In this document: positions 23,906 to 34,499 of the stretch, in pieces
How the letters are laid out: every line of letters begins with the position of its first letter
Position numbering within the stretch: position 1 is the first letter of the stretch
Notes under the pieces: model-generated
The model's database searches: none
Told to the model about the DNA's origin: nothing
What the model saw: only the letters and a program-made list of their open reading frames with translations
Assembly: GCF_000346465.2 (NCBI RefSeq)
Contig: NC_034012.1
Span: 4,985,004-5,049,003 of the forward strand
Source of the DNA: Prunus persica
Taxonomy: Eukaryota > Streptophyta > Magnoliopsida > Rosales > Rosaceae
Direction: 5' to 3'
DNA: 64,000 nucleotides
Program-made: the position numbers and the translations under genes

Positions 23906-23961
23906 GTATAATAAACTCCACCTCCTATATATAAATATGTGTGTGTGCGCATATATGTGTG

Positions 23962-24004
<43 letters not shown>
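23867..24004. repeat. Two (GA)n runs and (TA/TG)n directly after the stop codon
   Basis: The tract starts in the stop codon (TAGAGAGAG) and runs to about 23901. A second GA run (23978-24004) follows a TG/TA-rich stretch. Both lie in the 3-prime transcribed region. Confidence 0.9.
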
Positions 24005-24008
<4 letters not shown>

Positions 24009-24410
24009 AGTAGAAGCTTGTTTACATGTATGATGTGCATGCTTGGTTGATTATGTTATCGATGTAACCATTATCGATTTAATTTAATGTTGAATAAACT
24101 GTTCCAGGAAATTCTATTATTGCATAATAATTATGTACGAAGAATGTTTAATAATATATACTCTCAAGTCTAAAACCCAGGTAGAGCTTATTGCAAAGCA
24201 TTTTGTAAACCTCAATCCTGATAAGCGTAGAGAAGCATATATACTAGGCCTATTAAGGAGTACCTCCTAATTGAACATTGGAATTTTTAATAAGAAAAAG
24301 TTCGTTTACTTCTAGACCCATAGAGAATTAACTCCTAATTGAACATTGGAATTTTTTCTAATAATGGTTTTCTTTATCTAGAGAAAGGATCTTATGGTTA
24401 ATTTTTCATA

Positions 24411-25018
24411 TGAAATTCATACTTAGGTGAAAGGGGTAAATTAAAACTTAAACTTGCTGACCACAGATTAGATAACAAGGAAAACCTAACAACTATATGA
24501 CTAGTCAATAACTAGTCATAGGTCTGAGTACACACAGCAGAATACACATTCATTTATCATTCAATTCTCAAACCTCTACAAGCCTAGCAAACAACTAAGT
24601 GATAACTTATGCACTCAGAAGAACCCGTCAATCTAGACATCCCCTGTGCTAGTAATAAGTAAGTGAGATGCGTGTGAGAAACAAGTAAGAACAAGCAGAG
24701 TAAGACAAATTTAAAGCAACATTCAAAAGAACACCCAGAGATGATGACCCAAAAACCCACCACTAGGAAAAATTAGGGATCATCAACTGACCAGGCGATC
24801 CACTAAGAAAAATAAAATAGTTACAAAAACACCAGGTATATGCTCAAGGATTCTAGGCCTATTAAGGAGTAGCTATACCTTTCCAAGCTATCTTCTTCTC
24901 TTAGCCAAAATGCTCGCAGCTAGTCGTTCATGATGATGACAGCTTCCTCTTTCAGCTCGTTCATCTCATGGCACTAGAAGCACATCACAACTCAAAATCT
25001 GGAATGATAAAATAATAC
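24411..25018 (-). mobile_element. Degraded LTR, family C (ACTAGTCA-rich)
   Basis: It begins TGAAATTCATACTTAGGTGA and contains GACTAGTCAATAACTAGTC, CACTCAGAAGAACCCGTCAAT and ACCAGGCGATCCACTAAG. These match, in order, the solo LTR at 61560-62797. The right end is truncated or diverged. No target duplication is seen. Confidence 0.6.
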
Positions 25019-25184
25019 AGATTTAGTGTTTTGTTTATGTGCTGTTGGGTAAGTAAATTAAGTGCTTTGTTTATGTGCTGTTGGGTAGGTAAATTAAGTG
25101 TTTTGTTTATGTGTTGTAGGTAAATTAAGTGCTTTGATTTCATACTGAATGGTCATCATTTACGGAAGTGATTATAGTGGCCAC

Positions 25185-25455
25185 TGTCACACCCCGGGAT
25201 CAACCCCGCCGTAGCACGATATTATCCGCTTTGGGCCCCCCTCTTTGCCCTCATGGTTTTGTTTCTGGGAACTCACGAGCAACTTCTCAGTGGGTCACCC
25301 ATCTTGGAATTGCTCTAGCCCCCAACTCGCTTAACTTCGGAGTTCCTACAACTCCGAAGCCAGTGAGCTCCCAAAAGGCCTCGTGCTAGATGGATGCGGG
25401 TGTGCACATATAAGGCACATCACCCACTCTTCGTTGGTTGATGTGTGATCTTACA
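25185..25455 (-). mobile_element. Cassandra TRIM LTR, copy 1
   Basis: This 271-bp LTR runs TGTCACACCCC to GATCTTACA. Read on the minus strand it contains ACTCCGAAGTTAAGCGAG, then a GGGTGACCC stretch, then TTGCTCGTGAG. These match the internal part of plant 5S rRNA (ACTCCG-AGTTAAGCG, GATGGGTGACC, CTCGTG), the hallmark of Cassandra elements. The 5-bp duplication GCCAC precedes it (25180-25184). Confidence 0.85.
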
Positions 25456-25530
25456 ATCCACCCCCTTTAAGGGCCCGACGTCCTCGTCGGCACACTCGTA
25501 TCACACGACAGAGTGGCTCTGATACCAAAT
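25456..25530 (-). mobile_element. Cassandra internal region 1 (75 bp)
   Basis: On the minus strand the primer-binding site TGGTATCAGAGC (complement of 25516-25527) is followed by GACGAGGACGTCGGGCCC and then the purine tract AAAGGGGGTGGAT before the next LTR. There is no coding sequence, as expected for a TRIM. Confidence 0.85.
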
Positions 25531-25801
25531 TGTCACACCCCGGGATCAACTCCGCCGTAGCACGATATTGTCCGCTTTGGGCCCCCCTCTCTGCCCTCAC
25601 GGTTTTGTTTCTGGGAACTCACGAGCAACATCCCAGTGGGTCACCCATCCTGGGATTGCTCTAGCCCCCAACTCGCTTAACTTCGGAGTTCCTACAACTC
25701 CGAAGCCAGTGAGGTCCCAAAAGGCCTCGTGCTAGATGGATGCGGGTGTGTACATATAAGGCACATCACCTACTCTCCGTTGATTGATATGGGATTTTAC
25801 A
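25531..25801 (-). mobile_element. Cassandra TRIM LTR, copy 2
   Basis: It has the same 271-bp length and 5S-like segment as copy 1. Its right neighbour is a second 75-bp internal region (25802-25875) with the purine tract and a primer site bearing one change (TGGTATCTGAGC), followed immediately by a different LTR at 25876. Confidence 0.85.
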
Positions 25802-25875
25802 ATCCACCCCCCTTATGGGCACGACCTCCTCGTCGGCACACTCACACCACACGGCAGAGTGGCTCAGATACCAAC

Positions 25876-28231
25876 TGAAAGGACCTGCCAAAATTTTTTT
25901 CCCGAACCCGAGGCGACCCTTTGGAATTCCTGACATCACCCCGATGCCAGGCCCGATTACTAAAGGTCGAGACTTCCTGCCGAAATTTCGGCATAGTCTC
26001 CTCTATAAATTGAACATTTCCCAAAATTTCAACATGCATAAAAACGCATTTAATATTCACAACTGGCAGCATGCACAATAAAATTTCATGCAAATTCACA
26101 TAAATGGCCTTCGGCCTTCCAATAATTCTCAACCAACTCCCAAACAATTCAAATACAAATTATGACTAATATTTAGTCTGCGGCTGCACCTAATAACCTT
26201 AGGCTGCCTACGTACCCTTCTTGAGGGATCAAGCCACACGTAGTTCTTCCTTAAAACCCAATTCCACACTTAGGCGATACCTTATTTCATTTCTCTGTAT
26301 TTCATATAATCTCCCCATACGCCGGTACAACCAACGCCACGTATGGGGCCTGTCAACAAGCCGGATAACCTACGCCACGTGCGACCATGCCATACTATCA
26401 TAATATCTCCCCATACGCCGGCACAACCAACGCCACGTATGGGGTCTGTCTCAACGCCGGATAACCTACGCCACGCGAGACCTGCACATCATATCACATA
26501 TCTCTCCATACGCCGGTACAACCAACGCCACGTATGGGGCCTATCCCAACGCCGGATAACCTACGCCACGTGGGACCTCAACATCATATCACAAATCTCC
26601 CCATACGCCGGTACAACCAACGCCACGTATGGGGCCTGTCTCAACGCCGGATAACCTACGACACGTGAGACCTGAACATCATATTACAAATCTCCCCATA
26701 CGCCGGTACAACTAACGCCACGTATGGAGCCTGTCCCAACGCCGGATAACCTAGGCCACGTGGGACCTCACTTTCACTTGGTGGTACTTGTAGTGAAACC
26801 AAAATCCGAGGAGGTACCTAAGGTAGTGCGTATAGCACTCCAAACTGACATTCTAGACTCTTTTGTACCCTTGTACAAACATATTATAATTATAATTATA
26901 AATATTAATTCTAATATTGTGTAACCCTCCACAATAGTCTAGTACCCGATAATCTCCCATAGAAAGGTGAGATTACTCCGGGAGACCCACGGTCAACCAA
27001 GGGTCAAACTTCTCTAACCCTGGTCAAACGGACCTGCGGAACCCACGACCTCCAATTTTTGATCCGAAAGTCCCTATGGGTTCTACCAGGTATAGGACAC
27101 TTGTCCTGCAAGTCTGGTTCAGATCGGACGGTCAGATTGCTCACGATCGCACGATCTGACGGTTAATATAAAATATAAATTTAAAAATTATTATTCGGAA
27201 CATCCGGGGCTCCGATTCACCATCCGTGAATTCCTACACGATCCTAGAATTACCTAGATTAACATATATTAAATTTGGAACCATCCAACAGTCCCAACCT
27301 ATCGAACCCGGATAACGCACAATATGCGATCGTCCGTTCGATAGTCAAACGATGTCCGAATTGAGATCCGCAAAATCCTACGCACTCGTGACAACCTAAG
27401 GATCTCATCGAGACACAGTGCCACTTTTTCTACAGTGCCCACGAGCAGCCGCAAGCGCCAGCAGCGCGTGGGTGCCCAAAGCGATAACGCTTCGCCGGAA
27501 AATCTCAAAACCACGGCTCCAAATTCCTATCCTAGGTATAACACCCTATTTGGAGCCACTTTTGTTCTTGGACCTACCCCAAAAACTGACCGAAAGTGGC
27601 CGGAATCACGATCCCAAAACTGGTTGAAATTTCAATTCGAAAATCGAATTGGCTACGCTAAGAATCGATCTAATCCTACCCAACCATCAGCTAGAGCATG
27701 CAGAAGGGATGAATTTCCATACCTTGATCGCCAGAAATGGCGGCCGGAGGAGGGAGATCGACGGCTGTGAAGATCGGACGACGTCCGGGCGAAAATCGCC
27801 ATTTTCTGGCGGAGCGGCGGCCGATGTCGGGGGAGGGCTGGGTCGTGACGCCGAGGCCGAGCTGGTCCTTTTGGCACCGGCCTCGTCCGCAGCCACGGCC
27901 GGTGGCTGGAGATACAAGGAGAGATAGAGAGAAGCCGACGGGAGAGAGAGAGAGGTCGCGGGGGAGAGAGAGAGAGAGAGAGAAATCAGATTTTATAAAA
28001 AAAATCCCATTTCGAAATATTTACGATTGTGCCACTGGGCTTCTTTTGACCATATCTCTCTCGTTACAACTCCGGTTCGAGCCCACTACGTGTCTATGAA
28101 CTCGTCGCAGTACGACCTATCCAAAAATACTAGTCACTACCCCAAACTCTCTCCAGTTAAAAATATGACCAAAATACCCTTAAATAATTAAATAGTTAAA
28201 TAAGGGTTAAATTTGGGGTCGGGGTGTTACA
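25876..28231 (-). mobile_element. Large LTR (family B, 2356 bp) joined to Cassandra
   Basis: On the minus strand it runs TGTAACACCCCGACCCC to GGTCCTTTCA, matching the LTRs at 46814-48809 and 49275-51271. It keeps about 400 bp that those copies have lost (about 26780-27200). It includes a (GA)n tract (about 27935-27990) and five tandem units of about 96 bp near 26290-26770. Its 3-prime end abuts a Cassandra primer site, not its own internal region. Its 5-prime end is preceded by its own polypurine tract and internal DNA (28232-28644). Confidence 0.8.
26290..26770 (-). repeat. Tandem repeat, about 96 bp x 5, in family B LTR
   Basis: Each unit holds CCCCATACG, an 18-base spacer and CGTATGGGG (a perfect 9-bp stem), then a GGCGTAGGTTATCCGGC block. 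The period is about 95-97 bases. Confidence 0.85.
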
Positions 28232-28644
28232 ATCTACCCCTCTTATAAAAATTTCGTCCCCGAAATTTCCTACCTGTCACTTGAAGGGTTATGAGCATTG
28301 GGCTCGCATCTACCACTCGGGTTTCCCCAGCTCCTCCTTGGAAAGCTAAACGCTTCCATTTGTGATTTGATTCTCTTCTAGCTTTCCTAGTAAGAGATGA
28401 TCCTCATTCTTTGACTCCTTGATATTTTCCTTCTTTCTTTAGAATCGATAAGCAGCATTGCCAACACGATTCTTTGAGAGGAATGTCAGAAAGGATCATT
28501 TTTACCGAATTGTAATCATCGTCTATCTCTCTCCACCATGATCCATTTCTGGTTCCAATGAAAGATCTCTACTCAAGCGTGCTCATGTGAGATGAGACCC
28601 CAAAGTACTCTCTCCATCTCCATAGGTAGGATTACTCAATTCTT
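28232..28644 (-). mobile_element. Internal 3-prime part of a family B element
   Basis: Minus-strand sequence here (GATGATTACAATTCGGTAAA, AAATTTCGGGGACGAAATTT and the purine tract ATAAGAGGGG) matches the internal region at 48950-49274. No gag or pol sequence is present. It ends abruptly at a Cassandra LTR without a primer site. Confidence 0.75.
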
Positions 28645-28915
28645 TGTCACACCCCGGGATCAACTCCGCCGTAGCACGATATTGTCCGCTTTGGGCCCCC
28701 CTCTCTGCCCTCACGATTTTGTTTCTGGGAACTCACTAGCAACTTCCCAGTGGGTTACCCATCCTGGGATTGCTCTAGCCCCCAACTCGCTTAACTTCGG
28801 AGTTCCTACAACACCGAAGCCAGTGAGCTCCCAAAAGGCCTCGTGCTAGATGGATGCGGGTGTGCACATATAAGGCACATCACCCACTCTCCGTTGGTTG
28901 ATGTGGGATCTTACA
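28645..28915 (-). mobile_element. Cassandra TRIM LTR, copy 3
   Basis: A 271-bp LTR with the 5S-like segment. It is followed by GCCAC (28916-28920), which equals the duplication on the far left of copy 1, so copies 1 and 3 are the outer ends of one insertion. Confidence 0.85.
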
Positions 28916-28920
28916 GCCAC

Positions 28921-30360
28921 TTCAATCAAACTGATGAGGACATTAATGTACAGTTATGGAAGTCTCTGATTGCTCAGGAGCTCTTCCTACTTCACTTTCT
29001 ATTCATTAATAATGAGCTTTCCTTGTTCATGTTCTTAACTTCCTTTTCTGTCTTCTTTGTGCTTCTAAAGCTTAATACACCTCTCATATAACACATTAAA
29101 TTATAAATAGGGGTAGTTTTGGAATCTGAAAAATATAATAAATTAGATTTTAAGTCATATTAGGTAACTGTTTAGTTGGATCCTAGTCATTGGGTATTAT
29201 TTGAAAAAATTGGGTATTTTAAATAGAAAAATAAAAGGAAGGACTGTAGATGATTTTAAATGAATTTTATGGGTGTAACCTCAATTTACTATTATTTTTA
29301 CTATGGTTTAGTTTTGGCCGCCAATCATTTCATATTTTAATTCCTTCTCTTAAACAGTTGGCAAATTGATTAGTACTTAAAGTAAAAATTATTTCTGTCT
29401 TGTGGTGTTGGTTGTGAGGATCACTTGCAAGACAACCTTGGAGAACCATGGCGGCCAAAGTTCGTAGGCTACAACACAGATTTGCAATTTGAAGCTATTG
29501 TAGATAGATATGGATTTCTCTTTTCACACATCCATTAACCTTTGGAGTTCGGCCTTATCAATTGCGGGTACAGTTTTGACTAAACCATTCCAGGGTTGGG
29601 CTTTGATCGGCCACTTTTTGCACTACATGTTCATCAACCACTAGCCCAATGAATTTTACTTCAAAACCCAACTTCTATTGTGGGTTTTTGAAGAGTTGGG
29701 CAGTGGTTGTTGATGTTTTTTTCTTTTTGCTAAAGTTAGAAAGGTGGAGGGGGTTTTCTCTCTTACACATACTACCAAAGTACCATAGGGTCGAACCACT
29801 CAAAGATTTGATAACATTAGAAATGCAAGTCTGTTTATTACAAGAGTTGATGAGTTTGTCAAATTAACTACCGCTAATATGTATAGTTCATGCGAAATTA
29901 ACAATTAAAACATGGTCTTATTTGTGCATTGGAAAAACATGGACTTATTTGTCTTAATAGTTGTCTGGTTTAATCGGTCTGAAACTTAGAATAACTCACC
30001 ATATGGAAAGCGAGCCTAATGGTCTATTATATATTATGTAAGAGATCATAGCACAGCAAAGTTGGTATTAATAAAATGGATTAAGGGGTGAAAAACCATA
30101 GAAAAAGTCCATAAATCTGAACTTACAAAATTTGATGTGTTTGTTTCAACTTTGAAGTATAGAATTGTTGTGTTTCATTTCACAAAAATACTAAAGAAAA
30201 TCACTAGTATTGAGCTTAGGATTAAACTACCAAACAATCGAATACTTATTTGATTTGGTTTGGTTTGGTTTTCTCCCCTGATTTTAGCTCAAATTGTAGC
30301 TCTCAACGATGAAATGATTTGGTCGTCCAAACCGCATCGGACAATTTGTAAATACAAACA
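28921..30360. other. Intergenic, no gene recognised
   Basis: AT-rich DNA with no supported gene. The part after about 29930 begins to resemble the upstream module of the plus-strand BBE genes (TAACTCACCATATGGAAAGC, GCAAAGTTGGTATTAATAAA). Confidence 0.4.
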
Positions 30361-30369
30361 ATATATGAA

Positions 30370-31260
30370 ATGAATGAAATCACATGGCCAACATCAGAAT
30401 GATCCATGCTTACTCGTCGATTTCCGCAAGTTTTTCTTAATAATAGATCCATGCTTTCCATATGATGAGTTTAATAACTGAAACTGGATTCAAGCATCGC
30501 TGTTTATGGATTTCCTGACAAAACCTGTCGGAACAATCCATCGTGTGCAGAACACCAAATATTATAAAATTTCAGAGAGGCCTTCGCAATCCTGGCATGA
30601 TATACTCGAGTAGGATTGAGATGGGGCTTTTAAAATTCCATCTGCCATTCTATTGTAGACTTTTATAAAGAAATGTCAATCTGTTTTTGCTAATATTAGA
30701 ATAGTCTACGATGGCTATAGTGCCCCCATATTTGATACATATTCACTGCCAAATTAACAATTAGAAGATGATCCAAGCATGGGAAACACGTAGTGGACTT
30801 ATTTCTTTCAGTGAAATTATAGAATACTACATTATTATGACCACGTGGTACATCTTGTACACATGTTATAACATGGGTGGACGGCATAATTTATTTTCTC
30901 CCTTTTAGGGAATAATATCAATAAATATTCATTTACATTATAACACGTGTACACGACGTACCACATGACCGTACCATTGTAGTATCCTATAATCACTCAC
31001 ATGAAAGGGGGCCATTTTGGCGAGAATATAGACTTATTTGTCTTAATTGGTGTCTGGTTTAATCCGTTGAAACTTATAATAATAACTCATTATATATGCA
31101 AAGTATGGTCTATTATTATGTAATAGTCATGGCAAAGCAAAGTTGATATTAAAAAAATGAAAGGAGACCAAGTTGCCTACAGTAGCTCGATGAAAGCCCA
31201 AAGAACAAGTCGAAAATGGCGTGCTTCGGCTTCATTATAAATACTGCCCAAGTCCGTTAT
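30370..31260 (+). repeat. Upstream module of plus-strand BBE genes, copy at 31308
   Basis: It has the same ordered blocks as 21660-22200, interrupted by a MITE at 30816-30993. It ends with the core promoter GGCTTCATTATAAATACTGC (about 31229-31248). Confidence 0.7.
30816..30993. mobile_element. MITE with long inverted arms (about 55 bp)
   Basis: ATTATAGAATACTAC, ACCACGTGGTACATC and TTGTACACATGTTATAA on the left are mirrored on the right by TTATAACACGTGTACAC, GACGTACCACATGACC and GTAGTATCCTATAAT. It is about 178 bp and has no coding potential. Confidence 0.7.
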
Positions 31261-31307
31261 CTTGTCACACAGCCAATAATTAAAGCAAGAAAGCCCAGCC
31301 CCTAACA

Positions 31308-32249
31308 ATGAAGTTCCGAAACACTCTAGCACTTTTCATTCTCTCTGCTCTTTCATTCTCAGTGAATTACACATGAGCTTTGGTTGATTTCAAGGATCTG
31401 ANNNNNNNNNNNNNNNNNNNNNNNNNNNNNNNNNNNNNNNNNNNNNNNNNNNNNNNNNNNNNNNNNNNNNNNNNNNNNNNNNNNNNNNNNNNNNNNNNNN
31501 NNNNNNNNNNNNNNNNNNNNNNNNNNNNNNNNNNNNNNNNNNNNNNNNNNNNNNNNNNNNNACAGACCGTGGCAGTATCATTCATTGGCCAGTTTTTGGG
31601 ACAAAGTGAGGAGGTTGTTGCATTGCTGAATGAGCGTTTCCCTGAATTGGGTTTACAACGAACAGACTGCCATGAAGTAAGGTGGGTGGAAGCCACTGTA
31701 TTTTGGGCTGAGAATCCTATTGGAACTCCCATAGATGTTCTTCTCGACAAGCCAACTGAACCAGCAACGTTCTACAAAGGCAAGGCAGACTATATGAAGG
31801 AACCACTTCCAAAATATGTTATAGAAGCTTTATGGAAGAAGATGATTGAGATAGAGAATATTTGGATGGATATGAACCCTTACGGTGGAAGGATGAGTGA
31901 GATTCCTGAGTCTGCAACTCCATACCCTCACAGAGCTGGAAACCTATTTTTTGCTCTATACTATAGCTCGTGGTATGATGAAGGGACTGAGACCACTGAC
32001 AAGTACGTTCGCTTAACAAGAGAGTTGTATGACATGATGACTCCATATGTCTCCAAGAGTCCAAGAGAGGCCTTCCAAAACTACAGGGATCTCGACATTG
32101 GTGCCAATCAGGATAATCATACTAGCTTTGAAGTTGCTACAATTTATGGAAGGAAGTACTTTAAAGGTAATTTGGCTCGGTTGATACGGGTGAAAACCGC
32201 GATTGATCCTCATAATTTTTTCAGGCACAAACAAAGTATCCCACCTCTT

Positions 32250-32252
<3 letters not shown>
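31308..32252 (+). pseudogene. BBE-like gene, plus-strand subgroup, with early stop and assembly gap
   Basis: It starts as MKFRNTLALF with the shared promoter 72 bases upstream. Codon 23 is TGA (31374-31376), just at the end of the signal peptide, and the frame then resumes (ALVDFKDL) until a run of N at 31402-31561. After the gap the sequence is a clean BBE-like C-terminus from TVAVSFIG to KQSIPPL, including NLFFALYYSSW and NYRDLDIG, nearly the same as 35888-37471. The paralogues have about 270 residues where 160 N stand, so the gap length is not real or a deletion is also present. The flavin His and Cys cannot be checked. It is called a pseudogene because of the stop; a base-call error next to the gap is possible. 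Confidence 0.75.
31402..31561. other. Assembly gap (160 N)
   Basis: Unresolved bases inside a BBE-like gene that has a very similar copy 4.5 kb downstream. This suggests an assembly collapse between duplicates. Confidence 0.99.

Positions 32253-32292
<40 letters not shown>
32251..32292. repeat. (GA)n microsatellite starting at the stop codon
   Basis: TAG is followed by a GA run of about 40 bases. Confidence 0.9.
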
Positions 32293-32295
<3 letters not shown>

Positions 32296-33131
32296 TGTAT
32301 GGATAATAAATTCCACCTCATATATATACATATATTGTGAGGATAAGTGGAAGGGAGAGAGAATAAGTAAAAGGTTTAGATGTATCATGCTTGATTTTAA
32401 TATCGATGTAACCAACATCGATTTAATGTATTGTTAAAGATGATGAATAAACTGAAGTTTTATTTATTTGCAATGATTTGTGCATTTTAAAAGAGTTTTT
32501 AACTTTAATGGTCTTCAAATTTATACATGAGTTTCAATTGGGTCTTCGAAGATTGGGCATAGGCTTTTTTTTTTTCCCTCTTTCTTTTATAATAATATTT
32601 AATTAGTTATTCATATTTTAATTCAAATGGACGATTTTATAACACTCAAAGGATTCAATTGGAACAAATGAGAGAGTTGGAGATGTGAAAAGATAAAAGC
32701 AAATATATATCCAAAGTGAAATAAATACTGATTAATTGAATAGGAAAGAGAACTGTTTTTTTTTTTGGGGAGACATAACAAAAAATGAAAGGTAAATTAC
32801 CCCGACTAAATCCATAAATCCAAATTAAAAATTTATTGGAACGAACATAGGAGGAAAATCCTTTACTTCTAACCCTAGATTAGAATGAGTTTTAGGTCCC
32901 AATCCGAATAAAACTCGAAAAAAATTTCCAGAACTATGAGAATCGGTTAGATCATGCCAACATAAAACAATTGGGAATTTGTACATTTCTTGACTAAACC
33001 ATCGTTTCTGGGTGGTTTCTTGTTTTTTTGTTTTTGTTTGTGTGTACAATTTGCTTTCTTCTCCCCTTCTATGCATGTTATTGTGGGGGTAGTTTGTTAA
33101 TTGAACACGCACCGACTTCTCAATAAAAGGC
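32293..33131. other. Intergenic, no gene recognised
   Basis: AT-rich 3-prime flank. Its first 170 bases match the flank of 35888-37471 (AATAAGTAAAAGGTTTAGATG). Nothing else is supported. Confidence 0.4.
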
Positions 33132-33965
33132 TAAAATTGGTACTAGTGAAGGGGGTAAATTAAAATCTCAATGGACAAATTTAAGACAATAATGATTAAT
33201 TATTCCTAATAGTAATATAACTAGTCAATAACTAGTCGTAGACCTATGAATAGACAACAGATACATAGATCCAAATCAAATACATTCACAAAACATGCAG
33301 ACCTAGAAAATTACTAGTGACAATAAGGCACTCAAAAAGATCCGTCAATCTAGGCATCACTTGTGGTAGCAACAACTAGAGTGAAATGTGTATGAACATT
33401 CATCAGTATTTCAGAGATAACACATACAGTATGACGCACACCAGAAATGTTTACCTAGAAACCCACCACTTGAAAAAAAAAAAAAAAAATAGGGGCCATC
33501 ACTCTGACAAGGCAATACACTAAGTCAAGAGAGTCTTACAGAAAAAGTTGTTAGAGTTATATTAAGTTAGCCAAGTAGTCTGAAGCTGGCGTGCCAACTG
33601 TCAGTTAGTTAAGTGAGTTTGTTATTAGCTTAGAGCTTAAGTCTTTGACAACTCATGTATTCTGCAAAACCCAAAACTCTATAAATATTGAGTCAACTAA
33701 TATTGTACAGGATCAATAGAGAGAATCAATAAAAGAAATCCAGAACCTTTTTTAGTTTTCTTCTTCGTTTCCTCTATTCATACGTGACTGGTTATCAAAA
33801 GTAACCACAAGATCAAACAATCCTAGGTCTATTAAGGAGATGAGCACTACCTTCTTCTCTAAACTTAGTTGAGCTAGTAGTTTGTTCTTCATGGAAATCC
33901 AAAAGAAAATAAATAAATAAAATACCATCAAGGGATTGGAATATTGCAGAACAATGACAACTTGA
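33132..33965 (-). mobile_element. Degraded LTR, family C, carrying a nested solo LTR
   Basis: It contains ACTAGTCAATAACTAGTCG, CACTCAAAAAGATCCGTCAAT and CAAGGCAATACACTAAG in the order of the family C LTR at 61560-62797. A different LTR (33549-33797) has inserted into it. Confidence 0.6.
33549..33797 (+). mobile_element. Solo LTR, Copia-like (249 bp)
   Basis: It starts TGTTAGAGTTATATTAAG and ends GTGACTGGTTATCA. It is flanked by the 5-bp duplication AAAGT (33544-33548 and 33798-33802). No internal region is present, as expected after recombination between two LTRs. Confidence 0.75.
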
Positions 33966-34499
33966 GAGAGAAACTTTGTGTTCATCCCACATTATCGATA
34001 CTACATGCTTGTTTTGAACAACATGATTGTTGAGAATGAATACGAGGAAATAGGAGATGAATCTAACGACATAGTATGTTGATATTATGTGTTTGTTTCA
34101 AATTTGAAGTATGAAATTGTTTTGCTTCATTTCACATGAATATTAGATTTGAAAAGCATGTAAATGAAAGTTCTCGAAAACACTGCCCAATAGTTATACG
34201 ATTTGGTTGGTTTTCTCTTCTCATTTGAGCTCCAACCACGGTTAATTGGTTAGACTGCGATTTTGAAGTGAAACCGATTCAAACTGAATTGCATGTCAAG
34301 TTGACTAATATGTACATGAAATTCTGCTCCTATACATTATATTTCAATCCCAAAATTGCTCCTTTTGCTTGCTTTTCCATCTTTACTCTTTAAATTTGGT
34401 AAAACACAAAACTAAGTAAAAATGGACTAAACTCACTTAAAAACATAGTAAAAATCTAAGAGAAAGATAATAAATATGTTGGAAATAATTGTTATATCA

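Noticed and set aside
25168..25389. 73-codon frame, also seen near 28592-28849
   Set aside because: It is a translation of the Cassandra LTR, including the 5S-like segment. It is non-coding.
26343..26924. Repetitive peptide frames (RRYNQRHVWGL-type repeats)
   Set aside because: They follow the 96-bp tandem repeat of the LTR. The same frames appear in the other LTR copies and show no protein family.
27299..28099. Overlapping Arg/Pro-rich reading frames on both strands
   Set aside because: They lie wholly in the GC-rich part of a family B LTR, recur at 47.0-47.6 and 49.4-50.1 kb, and run through a GA/CT microsatellite. They are translations of repeat DNA.
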